A DNA stretch of 64,000 nt from an uncultured Eubacteriales bacterium (GTDB taxonomy: Bacteria > Bacillota > Clostridia > Oscillospirales > Acutalibacteraceae), in contig OMWP01000007.1 in the NCBI GenBank assembly GCA_900314795.1, forward strand, positions 43,385-107,384. The letters are read 5' to 3'. This document shows positions 8,663-17,790 of this stretch, piece after piece. The position numbers and the translations under genes are program-made. The notes under the pieces were generated by a model. It was not told the origin of the DNA, made no database searches, and worked only from the letters and a program-made list of their open reading frames with translations. Position 1 is the first letter of the stretch; each line of letters begins with the position of its first letter.

Positions 8663-10039
8663 TTACGATCCGGCTTTTTCCAAGATCTTCTGCGCGACAT
8701 ACACGCCGCTGGCGGAAGCGTGGGAGAGGGAATGGGTGACGCCCGAGCCGTCGCCGATGACATACAGTCCCTCGTACTTGGTCATCAGGTTTTCATCGAG
8801 CGCGACCTCCATGTTGTAGAACTTGACCTCCACGCCGTAAAGCAGGGTGTCGTCATTCGCCGTACCGGGCGCGATCTTGTCAAGCGCGTAGATCATCTCG
8901 ATGATGTCGTCGAGAATACGCTTGGGCAGTACCAGGCTCAAATCGCCCGGCGTCGCCTGCAGGGTCGGGCGTACGGTGCTCTCCGCGATACGGTTATGGT
9001 TGGAGCGTCTGCCGCGTTCCAGATCGCCGAAGCGTTGTACGATCACGCCGCCGCCGAGCATATTGCTCAGCATCGCGATGCTCTCACCGTAGCCGTTGCT
9101 GTCCTCGAACGGCTCCGAAAAATGCTTGCTGACCAGCAGCGCAAAGTTGGTATTCTCCGTCTTTTTGGACGGATCCTCAAAGCTGTGGCCGTTGACGGTG
9201 ACGATACCGTTGGTGTTCTCATTGACGACGATGCCGTTGGGGTTCATGCAGAAGGTGCGGACGTTGTCCTCGAATTTTTGGGTGCGGTACACGATCTTGC
9301 TCTCGTACAGTTCATCGGTCAAATGGGAGAAGATGACCGCGGGCAGCTCCACGCGCACGCCGATATCGACGCGGTTGGACTTGGTGTCGATGTCGAGCTC
9401 CTCACAGATCTTTTCCATCCACTTTGAGCCGGAGCGTCCGACGGATACGATGCAGTCCTTGCAGTCGTCTGAGCCGTTTTTATGATGGACGCGGTAGCCG
9501 CCGTCGATGATCTCGATATGCTCGATGGGCGTGTTGAAGTGGAAATCAACGATGTCACAGATCTTGTCGTAGATGTTGCCCAGCACGATGTAGTTGATGT
9601 CCGTGCCGAGGTGACGGACGGACGCGTCGAGCAGCTTGAGCCGATTCTGGGTACAGATCTTCTTGAAGTCGGTGCCTGCCGTGGAATAGAGCTTGGTCGC
9701 TTCACCGCCGTTCTCGACATTGATCTTGTCGACATAACGCATCAGCTCGAGCGCTTTATCGCGCCCGATGTATTCGTGCATCGTGCCGCCGAAATCATTG
9801 GTGATGTTGTACTTGCCGTCCGAGAACGCGCCCGCGCCGCCGAAGCCGGACATGATCGCGCAGGTCTTGCATTTGATGCAGGATTTGACTTTGTCGCCGT
9901 CGATGGGGCATTTGCGCTTTTCGAGTGCGTTACCGGTCTCAAATACGGCGATCTTTAAATCAGGGCGCTTGGTCGCCAGTTCATATGCCGAGAAAATGCC
10001 TCCCGGACCCGCGCCGATAATAATGATATCGTAGTTCAT
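8663..10039 (-). CDS. FAD-dependent dehydrogenase (COG2509-like)
   Basis: 458-aa cytoplasmic flavoprotein. An N-terminal Rossmann FAD site has GAGPGG at residues 9-14, and a C-terminal FAD-contacting segment reads YVIGDGSGVTHSLSHASASG. A cysteine cluster after the dinucleotide fold (C44, C54, C57, C60; CIKCKTC) could hold an iron-sulfur centre or zinc. This architecture matches the uncharacterised NAD(FAD)-utilising dehydrogenases common in anaerobes; the substrate is unknown. The start is supported by GAGGAG eight bases upstream. It is transcribed convergently with dacF, and a 93-bp interspersed repeat lies just upstream. Confidence 0.85.
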   Translation of the reverse strand: MNYDIIIIGAGPGGIFSAYELATKRPDLKIAVFETGNALEKRKCPIDGDKVKSCIKCKTCAIMSGFGGAGAFSDGKYNITNDFGGTMHEYIGRDKALELMRYVDKINVENGGEATKLYSTAGTDFKKICTQNRLKLLDASVRHLGTDINYIVLGNIYDKICDIVDFHFNTPIEHIEIIDGGYRVHHKNGSDDCKDCIVSVGRSGSKWMEKICEELDIDTKSNRVDIGVRVELPAVIFSHLTDELYESKIVYRTQKFEDNVRTFCMNPNGIVVNENTNGIVTVNGHSFEDPSKKTENTNFALLVSKHFSEPFEDSNGYGESIAMLSNMLGGGVIVQRFGDLERGRRSNHNRIAESTVRPTLQATPGDLSLVLPKRILDDIIEMIYALDKIAPGTANDDTLLYGVEVKFYNMEVALDENLMTKYEGLYVIGDGSGVTHSLSHASASGVYVAQKILEKAGS

Positions 10040-10079
10040 TTGATTGATCTCCTCATGGTTTATTAAAGCAGTAACTCAG

Positions 10080-10172
10080 CCTCCCTTTTCTAAGGTGAGA
10101 TTCTGTCCGAAACTTGTTTTGGGTTACAGAATCCATACACCGGAGAGGTGTCACGAAGTGACGGAGGGTTGC
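10080..10172. repeat. 93-bp CCTCCC...GGAGGGTTGC interspersed repeat, copy 1
   Basis: Nearly identical to 14526-14618. The ends are complementary (CCTCCCT/GGAGGG), and inside are hairpins ATTCTGT...ACAGAAT and GTGTCACGAAGTGAC. It lies between two minus-strand genes. Confidence 0.9.
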
Positions 10173-10212
10173 TGTTAAAGATTTATCTCGTCAACTAAAT
10201 TATAACCTGTAA

Positions 10213-11934
10213 TCAGAAGGTCGCTTCCACGATCTCCTGTCTGTTCACATTGATCAAACCCTTGCCGTTGAGCCGAATGACCGGGATGACGGGCAGGCTC
10301 ACGAACGAAAGGGTCATAAAGGGGTCGATGTCGGCGGACGCGCCTAACGCGGTCGCGGCTTCCTTGAGCCTGTTGACGCGGCTCTCCACCTCTTCGATCG
10401 AAAGATCGCTCATCAAACCGGCGATGGGGAGGGGGAGGGATTCGATGACTGTTCCCTGATCGACCACGACCATGCCGCCGCCCATCTCGCGCACGGCATC
10501 CGCCGCTGTCGCGATATCCTCGTCGCTGCATCCGACCGCGATCAGATTGTGCGAATCGTGCGCGACACTGGTAGCGATCGCGCCGCGCTTGATACCGTAG
10601 CCGCTGACAAAGCCGATGCCAATATGCCCCGTGTTGTGATGCCGCTCGAATACCGCCGCCTTCAATATATCGCGGTCAATATCAATGCCGTTGTTGCGGA
10701 TGGCGATATCCGTCGGCTGGATGATGATCTCATCCGTCAAAAGTTCATGCTTCTTTAAGCCGATGACGCGCTGACGTTCTTTGATCGGCAGTTGCAGCTT
10801 GTCGGCGTTAACTGCCTGCATATGGAAGGAATGCAGGATTTTGTCGCAGTCAGGCAACGGCTTGACGTTATTGTTGATAACAGCGCCGTTTTTGGCGACA
10901 GCCTTGCCGTCGATGTAGACCTGTTCGACCGCAAAGTCGATGAAGTCGCTCAGTACGACGATATCCGCGTGATAGCCCGGTGCGATCGCGCCGTAATCCT
11001 TCAAGCCGAAGTAGGTCGCCGTGTTGATGGTGCACATTTGTATCGCGTGGGCGGGCTTGACGCCCTTGTCTACCGCCTTGCGGATGATCGCGTCCAGATG
11101 CCCCTCTCTGAGCAGATCCTCGGGATGTCGGTCATCGGTGCACAGCATCGCCCTGTTGCAGTAGGGCGGCTTGCAGATGGGGAGCAGGGCGTTGAGGTTC
11201 TTTGCCGCCGTGCCCTCGCGCACCATGATCCACTGTCCGCGGGCGAGCTTATCGAGCGCTTCCTGCGCGTCGGTGCACTCATGATCGGATCTGACGCCCG
11301 CCGCGACATAGGCATTGAGATCCTTGCCGCCGAGGAACGGCGCGTGACCGTCGATGATCCCGCCGAATTCCTTCGCGTCCGAGAGCTTCTTAAGCAGTGG
11401 TTCTTCACCCTCACACACGCCGACGGAGTTCATCATCTCGGCAAGACCTAAGACATTTTCACGCTGATAATACGGCTTAAGATCCTCGGCTTCGAGCGTC
11501 TCGCCGCTTTCTTCGAGCGGTGAAGCAGGTACACAGGAGGGCAGGTTGAAATAGATGTGCATGTCGAGATCTTCGCACAGCCGCATGATATAGTCGAGAC
11601 CCTCGGTGCCGGCGACATTGGCGATCTCATGCGGATCCGCCATCACCGCGGTCGTGCCGCAGGGGAGAGAGCCGCGCTCGAATTGAGCAGGAGTCAGCAG
11701 GGTGCTCTCGAGGTGCATATGCGCGTCCATAAAGCCCGGCACGATGATCTTGCCGCTGACGTCGACTTCTTCTACGCCGTCATAAAGACCCAATCCCGCG
11801 ATGATCCCGTCGCAGATCGCGACGTCCTTGTGCTCGAGCTGTTCGGTAAAGACATTCAGTACGCTCGCGCCTTTGAGGACGAGGTCGGCTTTCTCGCGAC
11901 CCATCGCCACGTCGATGATTCTCTTGAGGTTCAT
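10213..11934 (-). CDS. ade: Adenine deaminase
   Basis: 573-aa metal-dependent amidohydrolase converting adenine to hypoxanthine in purine salvage. The metal-binding HxH (DAHMHLEST, H72/H74) is followed by MADPHEIANVAG and CTDDRHPEDLL, all typical of bacterial Ade, and the length matches the usual 570-600. The start is supported by AGGAGGC upstream. A promoter-like pair lies 60-90 bp upstream. No purine riboswitch core was seen in the short leader. The gene stands alone on the minus strand. Confidence 0.95.
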   Translation of the reverse strand: MNLKRIIDVAMGREKADLVLKGASVLNVFTEQLEHKDVAICDGIIAGLGLYDGVEEVDVSGKIIVPGFMDAHMHLESTLLTPAQFERGSLPCGTTAVMADPHEIANVAGTEGLDYIMRLCEDLDMHIYFNLPSCVPASPLEESGETLEAEDLKPYYQRENVLGLAEMMNSVGVCEGEEPLLKKLSDAKEFGGIIDGHAPFLGGKDLNAYVAAGVRSDHECTDAQEALDKLARGQWIMVREGTAAKNLNALLPICKPPYCNRAMLCTDDRHPEDLLREGHLDAIIRKAVDKGVKPAHAIQMCTINTATYFGLKDYGAIAPGYHADIVVLSDFIDFAVEQVYIDGKAVAKNGAVINNNVKPLPDCDKILHSFHMQAVNADKLQLPIKERQRVIGLKKHELLTDEIIIQPTDIAIRNNGIDIDRDILKAAVFERHHNTGHIGIGFVSGYGIKRGAIATSVAHDSHNLIAVGCSDEDIATAADAVREMGGGMVVVDQGTVIESLPLPIAGLMSDLSIEEVESRVNRLKEAATALGASADIDPFMTLSFVSLPVIPVIRLNGKGLINVNRQEIVEATF

Positions 11935-11993
11935 ATGATGCCTCCTTTGCCTGTCTTTTACACTTCATATTATCTTAGCATAAATGAAAAGAT

Positions 11994-12022
11994 TTATCAA
12001 TATTTTTTAGTCAATATGTCAA
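11994..12022 (-). promoter_or_regulatory. Probable promoter of ade
   Basis: Read on the minus strand: -35 TTGACA (12022-12017), 17-bp spacer and -10-like TGATAA (11999-11994). The -35 is consensus; the -10 is weaker. Confidence 0.55.
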
Positions 12023-12071
12023 ATCGTTTGAAGCAACATAATGAAAATTAATGATTTATAAAATTAGTGTA

Positions 12072-12100
12072 TTGACATTTGCAAAGAATAATGCTATAAT
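12072..12100 (+). promoter_or_regulatory. Promoter of tRNA-Leu
   Basis: Consensus TTGACA (12072-12077), 17-bp spacer and TATAAT (12095-12100). The tRNA begins 16 bp after the -10. Confidence 0.92.
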
Positions 12101-12115
12101 TCGACTGTTCGATAT

Positions 12116-12199
12116 GCGAGTGTGCTGGAATAGGCAGACAGGCACGTTTGAGGGGCGTGTGTCTTTGACGTACGGGTTCAAGTCCCGTCACTCGCACCA
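12116..12199 (+). tRNA. tRNA-Leu (anticodon GAG)
   Basis: 84-nt class II tRNA reading CUC/CUU codons. The acceptor stem is GCGAGTG/CACTCGC, the D arm CTG..CAG has AATAGGCAGA in the loop, and the anticodon stem CACGT/GCGTG encloses TTGAGGG. A variable arm of leucine length, the T arm ACGGG-TTCAAGT-CCCGT and an encoded CCA complete it. It is a single-gene unit with a consensus promoter in front and a terminator directly behind. Confidence 0.97.
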
Positions 12200-12240
12200 A
12201 AGCAAAAACCCTGTCGATTTAGTCGGCAGGGTTTTTGCTT
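12199..12240 (+). terminator. Terminator of tRNA-Leu
   Basis: A 14-bp perfect stem, AAGCAAAAACCCTG and its complement, whose 3' arm contains TTTTT. Confidence 0.9.
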
Positions 12241-12254
12241 TGTATTATTATTTT

Positions 12255-12335
12255 TTCAGTTTTCAGTCTTCAATCTTAAGTTCGTCAGACAGGGTTTTCT
12301 AACTGAATACTGAAAACTGAAGATTGAAGAATGAA
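12255..12335. repeat. Complementary repeat upstream of the four-helix-bundle gene
   Basis: A TTCAGTTTTCAGTCTTC-type block (12255-12277) is complementary to ACTGAAAACTGAAGATTG-type sequence (12302-12335), with the two sub-blocks in changed order. It lies directly before the gene at 12365. Confidence 0.6.
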
Positions 12336-12364
12336 TAATGATTGTGGTGTGATTCGGAGAGCTT

Positions 12365-12715
12365 ATGAAAAAGAATATTTTGATCGAAAAATCAATAGAC
12401 TTTGGAGCGCGAATCGTTAAGCTCCATCGTTATTTATCTAAAACACAACATGAATCCGTTTTATCAAAACAGGTTTTGAGGAGCGGGACCTCTATAGGCG
12501 CAAATATCAATGAAGCTCAGTATGGTAACAGTAAAGCTGATTTTATCGCTAAGCTTCATATCGCGTTAAAGGAAACAGCTGAAACAGAGTATTGGCTCCA
12601 CGTTCTTCATAGATCGGATTATCTTGATGAGAACATGTCTAATTCTCTTCTGCGTGATTGTATTGAGATCAAACGGATTTTGATCGCATCGATCAATACG
12701 GCTAAAGAATCATGA
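12365..12715 (+). CDS. Four-helix bundle protein (S23/intervening-sequence family)
   Basis: 116-aa helical protein matching the four-helix-bundle family first seen in proteins encoded within intervening sequences of some 23S rRNAs. Typical segments are IVKLHRYL, LSKQVLRSGTSIGANINEA (a hallmark) and KETAETEYWLHVL. The Shine-Dalgarno GGAGAG precedes the ATG by four bases. Its function is unknown; such genes are scattered, variably present and often bordered by short repeats, as here. It lies free-standing between tRNA-Leu and lgt, not inside an rRNA gene. Confidence 0.88.
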   Translation: MKKNILIEKSIDFGARIVKLHRYLSKTQHESVLSKQVLRSGTSIGANINEAQYGNSKADFIAKLHIALKETAETEYWLHVLHRSDYLDENMSNSLLRDCIEIKRILIASINTAKES

Positions 12716-12793
12716 TGATTGATAGTTTATATAATCATTTTGAGGGAACATACAGATGTTTCCTGAATCGCAAGTTTCATTAGAGGTATATCC

Positions 12794-13651
12794 ATGTTTC
12801 ATGTATCTTTTCCCGGGCTGGGGATCAACGACCTGCCCATCAATCGTGTAGCCTTTTCGATAGGCTCGTTCAACGTATACTGGTACGGCATTCTGATCGC
12901 GACCGGTCTGTTGTTGGCGGTAACGTATGCGTATGTCAACGCGCATCGCTATGACGTTGACCGCAATAAACTGATCGACTGCGTGATCGTCGGTATCATC
13001 ACCTCCATCATCGGCGCGCGTGCCTATTATGTCATTTTCAAATGGGATTATTTCTCGGCGCATCCGGGCGAGATCCTTGATATCCGCGACGGCGGTATCG
13101 CGATCTACGGCTCGATCATCGGCGCGTTGGTCGGCGGTCTGATCATGGCGAAGATCCGCAAGATGAAGTTTTTGCCGATATTGGATATCACGATGACCAG
13201 CTTCTTGATCGGTCAGGCGATCGGCCGCTGGGGCAACTTCTTCAATCAGGAAGCCTTCGGCACACCGACAGACAATGTGTTCCGCATGGTCAGTGAGAAT
13301 ACCGGCGGGGTAGGGGTGCATCCCTGCTTTTTATACGAATCGGTTTGGTGTGCGCTGGGATTTTTGTTCCTGTTCATCTTCAACCGCAAATTCCAGAAAT
13401 ATCACGGACAGGTGTTCTATCTGTATCTGGTATGGTACGGCTTAGAGCGCACCTTGGTTGAAGGACTGCGCACCGACAGTTTGTATCTGCCGTTTCAAGT
13501 GTTCGGCTATGATATCCGCGTTTCTCAGGCGCTGTCCGCGGTGCTGGTGATCGTCGGTATCATCCTCTTGATCGTCAACCGTAAAAAGGACGACGGCATG
13601 AGAGGGAGAACTTTTCCGAAGCAACATAAAAAATCCAAGAAAAGAGGTTAA
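12794..13651 (+). CDS. lgt: Prolipoprotein diacylglyceryl transferase
   Basis: 285-aa membrane enzyme that attaches diacylglycerol to the lipobox cysteine of prolipoproteins. It has seven or so hydrophobic segments and the Lgt signature GRWGNFFNQEAFG, preceded by the conserved segment DGGIAIYGSIIGA. The C-terminus is basic. The start is preceded by a modest AGAGGT. folD begins only four bases after the stop, so the two are almost certainly cotranscribed. A predicted lipoprotein that Lgt would process is encoded at 43659. Confidence 0.95.
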   Translation: MFHVSFPGLGINDLPINRVAFSIGSFNVYWYGILIATGLLLAVTYAYVNAHRYDVDRNKLIDCVIVGIITSIIGARAYYVIFKWDYFSAHPGEILDIRDGGIAIYGSIIGALVGGLIMAKIRKMKFLPILDITMTSFLIGQAIGRWGNFFNQEAFGTPTDNVFRMVSENTGGVGVHPCFLYESVWCALGFLFLFIFNRKFQKYHGQVFYLYLVWYGLERTLVEGLRTDSLYLPFQVFGYDIRVSQALSAVLVIVGIILLIVNRKKDDGMRGRTFPKQHKKSKKRG

Positions 13652-13655
13652 TCAT

Positions 13656-14504
13656 ATGGCACAGTTGATCGATGGTAAATTAGTATCACAAAGCGTAAAG
13701 GACAGGATCCGAGACGAGGTCGCCGCTATCAAAGCGGACGGCAAGGAGATCACCCTCGCGGTAATCATCGTCGGCGACGATCCCGCGTCCCGCGTGTATG
13801 TCAACAACAAGAAGAAGGCATGCGAGTATGTCGGCTTCCGTTCGCTCGAATACGCTCTGCCTGCCACAACAACGCAGGAAGAGCTGATCGCTTTGATCGA
13901 GGAGCTGAACGAGCGTGACGACGTTAACGGCATCCTCTGTCAGCTTCCTGTTCCGAAGCATATCGACGATAAGGCGGTCATCGCCGCGATCTCCGTCGCA
14001 AAGGATGTTGACGCGTTCTCGTCCTATAATGTCGGCAAGATCATGATCGGCGACTATGATTTCCTGCCCTGTACTCCCGCGGGCGTGATGGAAATGCTCC
14101 ATTACTATGATATCGCGGTCGAGGGAAAGAACTGCGTCGTGATCGGCAGAAGCAACATCGTCGGCAAGCCGATGGCTATGCTCCTGCTTCATGAGAACGG
14201 TACTGTGACCATGACCCACAGCCGTACCAAGGATCTTTCATCCTTCACGAAAGAAGCCGATATCCTCGTCGCCGCGGTCGGCAGAGCGAAGTTTGTTACC
14301 GCCGATATGGTAAAGGACGGCGCTGTCGTCATCGACGTCGGCATGAACCGTGATGAGAACGGTAAGCTCTGCGGTGACGTCGATTTTGATTCCGTAAAAG
14401 AAAAATGCTCCTTCATCACACCCGTACCCGGCGGCGTAGGCCCCATGACCATCGCCATGCTGATGCAGAACACCTTAAAGGCGTATCATATCCAGAACGA
14501 TTAA
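13656..14504 (+). CDS. folD: Bifunctional methylene-THF dehydrogenase/cyclohydrolase
   Basis: 282-aa cytoplasmic enzyme interconverting 5,10-methylene- and 10-formyl-tetrahydrofolate. Motifs: YVNNKKKAC with the catalytic Tyr/Lys, GILCQLPVPKHID, the dinucleotide-binding GRSNIVGKP and the C-terminal PVPGGVGPMTIAML. The length is standard. It follows lgt by four bases with GAGG as Shine-Dalgarno. The downstream gap contains the second copy of the 93-bp repeat. Confidence 0.97.
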   Translation: MAQLIDGKLVSQSVKDRIRDEVAAIKADGKEITLAVIIVGDDPASRVYVNNKKKACEYVGFRSLEYALPATTTQEELIALIEELNERDDVNGILCQLPVPKHIDDKAVIAAISVAKDVDAFSSYNVGKIMIGDYDFLPCTPAGVMEMLHYYDIAVEGKNCVVIGRSNIVGKPMAMLLLHENGTVTMTHSRTKDLSSFTKEADILVAAVGRAKFVTADMVKDGAVVIDVGMNRDENGKLCGDVDFDSVKEKCSFITPVPGGVGPMTIAMLMQNTLKAYHIQND

Positions 14505-14525
14505 GTATTCTATCCTCCTAAATAA

Positions 14526-14618
14526 CCTCCCTTTCCTAAGGTGAGATTCTGTCCGAAACTTGTTTTGGGTTACAGAATCCATACACCGGAGAGGTGGCAC
14601 GAAGTGCCGGAGGGTTGC
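14526..14618. repeat. 93-bp CCTCCC...GGAGGGTTGC interspersed repeat, copy 2
   Basis: Differs from the copy at 10080-10172 at only a few positions. One compensating change keeps the small hairpin intact (GTGTCACGAAGTGAC versus GTGGCACGAAGTGCC). Shortened relatives lie at 17657, 40978 and 54451. Confidence 0.9.
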
Positions 14619-14649
14619 AATGACACAATCAAAGTTTGAGATAAAAAGC

Positions 14650-14678
14650 TTGACATCGAAAACCCTTTATGATATAGT
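14650..14678 (+). promoter_or_regulatory. Promoter of the rplU operon
   Basis: TTGACA (14650-14655), 17-bp spacer and TATAGT (14673-14678). Confidence 0.8.
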
Positions 14679-14685
14679 ATATAAG

Positions 14686-14788
14686 CCGCATACTGTGGGT
14701 TTATTAAGTGCGCGTAAAATTGTTTATACTATTTAAACAATTTCGTTGCCACCCAAGAGTAGCGAGTCTAAGTAAAAGGAATGATAAA
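14686..14788 (+). promoter_or_regulatory. Structured leader of rplU (L21-leader-like)
   Basis: About 100 nt of 5' leader contains TGTGGGT pairing with ACCCA across an inner perfect hairpin, AAATTGTTT/AAACAATTT. The position matches the autoregulatory L21 leader of Firmicutes, but I cannot confirm the consensus by eye. Confidence 0.5.
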
Positions 14789-15097
14789 ATGTTCGCAGTA
14801 ATCGAGACCGGCGGTAAGCAGTACAAGGTCAGCGAGGGCGACGTGATCTACATCGAGAAGCTCGACGCAGAGAATGACGCTACCGTAGAGTTTGACGTTG
14901 TCGCTGTTTCTACCGACGACGGTATCAAGGCCGGCACACCTTATGTTGACGGCGCAAAGGTTTCCGCTAAGGTCATCAAGACCGATAAGGCGAAGAAGAT
15001 CTATGTATCCACTTACAAGCCCAAGAAGGGTGAGAAGCGTAAGATGGGTCACCGTCAGCCTTACACTAAGGTTGAAATCAAGGCGATCAACGCCTGA
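14789..15097 (+). CDS. rplU: 50S ribosomal protein L21
   Basis: 102-aa L21. The start [18 protein letters not shown] is diagnostic, and the C-terminus [16 protein letters not shown] is typical. An upstream in-frame ATG at 14708 would translate the structured leader and is rejected; AAGGA precedes the ATG at 14789. The stop overlaps the prp start by one base (TGATG). It is the first gene of the conserved rplU-prp-rpmA operon. Confidence 0.98.
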   Translation: MFAVIETGGKQYKVSEGDVIYIEKLDAENDATVEFDVVAVSTDDGIKAGTPYVDGAKVSAKVIKTDKAKKIYVSTYKPKKGEKRKMGHRQPYTKVEIKAINA

Positions 15098-15414
15098 TGA
15101 TCAAAGTCGAATTTTTCGGTACTGATCCTATCCGAGGCTTCCATATCCAAGGACATTCGGAAATGAATCCCGAGGGTCCCGAGATCTTATGCGCGGCTGT
15201 GTCAAGCGCCGCGTATATGACAGCTAACGCTGTCACCGAGGTGATCGGATTGAAACCTGTTCTTTTGAACAAGGACGGCAATATGTACCTGAAAGTTAAG
15301 ACTGAACAGGAAGCTGAACAATGCCGCGTTCTTTTCGACGGCTTAGAGCTTCATCTTCGCGAGATCGCGAAGGACTATCCAAAGTATTTGAAAGTTAGAA
15401 ATTCGGAGGTGTAA
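15097..15414 (+). CDS. prp: Ribosomal-processing cysteine protease Prp
   Basis: 105-aa protease that removes the N-terminal extension of L27 in Firmicutes. The catalytic His (GHSE, H20) and Cys (LCAAVSSA, C32) are in place. It lies between rplU and rpmA, overlapping rplU by one base and ending four bases before rpmA. Its substrate is visible next door: L27 here begins with the extended Firmicutes leader ending LQLF. Confidence 0.95.
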   Translation: MIKVEFFGTDPIRGFHIQGHSEMNPEGPEILCAAVSSAAYMTANAVTEVIGLKPVLLNKDGNMYLKVKTEQEAEQCRVLFDGLELHLREIAKDYPKYLKVRNSEV

Positions 15415-15418
15415 GGTA

Positions 15419-15703
15419 ATGCTTAAAATAAATCTGCAGTTGTTCGCTCATAAAAAAGGTATGGGTTCAACCAAGAACGGTCGTGACAGTGAGTCTAAGC
15501 GCCTTGGCGTGAAGCGTGCTGACGGTCAGTTCGTATTAGCCGGCAATATCCTCGTTAAGCAGAGAGGTACACACATCCACCCCGGTAACAATGTTGGCCG
15601 CGGTTCCGATGATTCCCTCTTCGCTAAGGTTGACGGCGTTGTACGCTTTGAGCGTATGGGCAAAGACAGAAAGCGCGCCAGCGTTTATCCTGTCGAGCAG
15701 TAA
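15419..15703 (+). CDS. rpmA: 50S ribosomal protein L27
   Basis: 94-aa L27 with the Firmicutes N-terminal extension MLKINLQLF in front of AHKKG; Prp cleavage after F9 exposes the mature N-terminus that reaches the peptidyl transferase centre. The core [15 protein letters not shown] is typical. The Shine-Dalgarno GGAGG precedes the ATG. A terminator follows ten bases after the stop. Confidence 0.98.
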   Translation: MLKINLQLFAHKKGMGSTKNGRDSESKRLGVKRADGQFVLAGNILVKQRGTHIHPGNNVGRGSDDSLFAKVDGVVRFERMGKDRKRASVYPVEQ

Positions 15704-15712
15704 TGACTTTTG

Positions 15713-15744
15713 GGGCGGTTCAAATACCGCCCTTTGTTATTTTT
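15713..15744 (+). terminator. Terminator after rpmA
   Basis: Stem GGGCGGT/ACCGCCC, loop of six, then TTTGTTATTTTT. Confidence 0.9.
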
Positions 15745-15800
15745 AGTGAACAGTTATCAGTGAACAGTGAACAGTTGTCGGCGGGCTCTGCCCGCACCCG
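15745..15800. repeat. AGTGAACAG-type interspersed repeat, copy 1
   Basis: Contains repeated AGTGAACAGT followed by GCGGGCTCTGCCCGC. A related block, with GGGCGGGACACCCGC, lies at 50599-50656. The following stretch to 15860 is a run of ATCACTGATCACTAATCAC-like short repeats. Confidence 0.75.
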
Positions 15801-15841
15801 TTTTGTATGATTATTTCTGATCACTGATCACTAATCACTAA

Positions 15842-17140
<1,299 letters not shown>

Positions 17141-17189
17141 AATGTCTTTGCGAAGTTCGAACGCGTGTGTTCGGGGCGCATTTCAGATT

Positions 17190-17233
17190 GTCATTGCGAG
17201 GAGGAATCTTGTTCCGGCGTGGCAATCTCAACC
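17190..17233. repeat. TCATTGCGA...GGCAATCTCAACC repeat (obg-mrnC gap)
   Basis: A 44-bp palindromic interspersed repeat. The frame of mrnC stays open through it, so the spurious N-terminal extension of that frame is repeat-derived. Confidence 0.85.
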
Positions 17234-17275
17234 TTAGCGATTGCGCCCTTCGCAATGACTATTTTGAATAGAGTG

Positions 17276-17671
17276 ATGAAGATGGATGATAAAACGATCA
17301 ATTCAATTCCGACGCTGAACCTCGCGTTCATCGGCGACGGCGTCTACGATCTTTTGGTGCGCGAGTACCTCGTGACCCACAGCGCCGCCCATGTCGGCGA
17401 GCTGAACAAGATGAAGGTCGATCTGGTCAATTGCAAGAGTCAGGCGGTTTTCATGAAGCAGCTCATGGCGCATTTGAGTGAGGAAGAGGTCGAGGTATAT
17501 AAACGCGGCAGAAACGCCAAGGTCAACTCCGCGTCCAAGCATTCGACGCTCTCCGACTATCATGCCGCCACCGGTATGGAGGCGTTATTCGGCTGGCTGT
17601 ACCTTAAAGGCAGGCAGGAACGCATAAATCAACTTTTCACGCTGATAATAAACTCAGGCTCCCTTTCCTAA
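17276..17671 (+). CDS. mrnC: Mini-ribonuclease III
   Basis: 131-aa RNase III-like nuclease without a dsRNA-binding domain; in Firmicutes it matures the ends of 23S rRNA. The hallmark LAFIGDGVYDLLVREYL is near the N-terminus, and the second conserved block is KHSTLSDYHAATGMEALFGWLYL. The frame stays open far upstream, but that part is a repeat element, so the start is taken at 17276 (17282 is equally possible). At the other end, the last five residues and the stop codon come from another repeat (17657-17755) inserted at the 3' end. It lies downstream of obg. Confidence 0.9.
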   Translation: MKMDDKTINSIPTLNLAFIGDGVYDLLVREYLVTHSAAHVGELNKMKVDLVNCKSQAVFMKQLMAHLSEEEVEVYKRGRNAKVNSASKHSTLSDYHAATGMEALFGWLYLKGRQERINQLFTLIINSGSLS

Positions 17672-17755
17672 GGTACCCCCATTGGGGGAATGTCCGAAGG
17701 ACAAGGGGGGAGCCGTTTCCGGCGAGGAAGCCGGCGCGAAGCGCCTGAGGGTTGC
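17657..17755. repeat. 99-bp GGCTCCC...GAGGGTTGC repeat overlapping the mrnC stop
   Basis: Related to the 93-bp family (shared CTTTCCTAAGG start and GAGGGTTGC end) but with different inner hairpins (CCCCCATTGGGGG; GGCGAGGAAGCCGGCGC). It supplies the stop codon of mrnC. Confidence 0.85.
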
Positions 17756-17790
17756 TAAGCACATTATTAGCACAACGAAGGCGTGATACC

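Noticed and set aside
11935..12050. Purine riboswitch upstream of adenine deaminase
   Set aside because: The short leader lacks the three-way-junction core and loop sequences.
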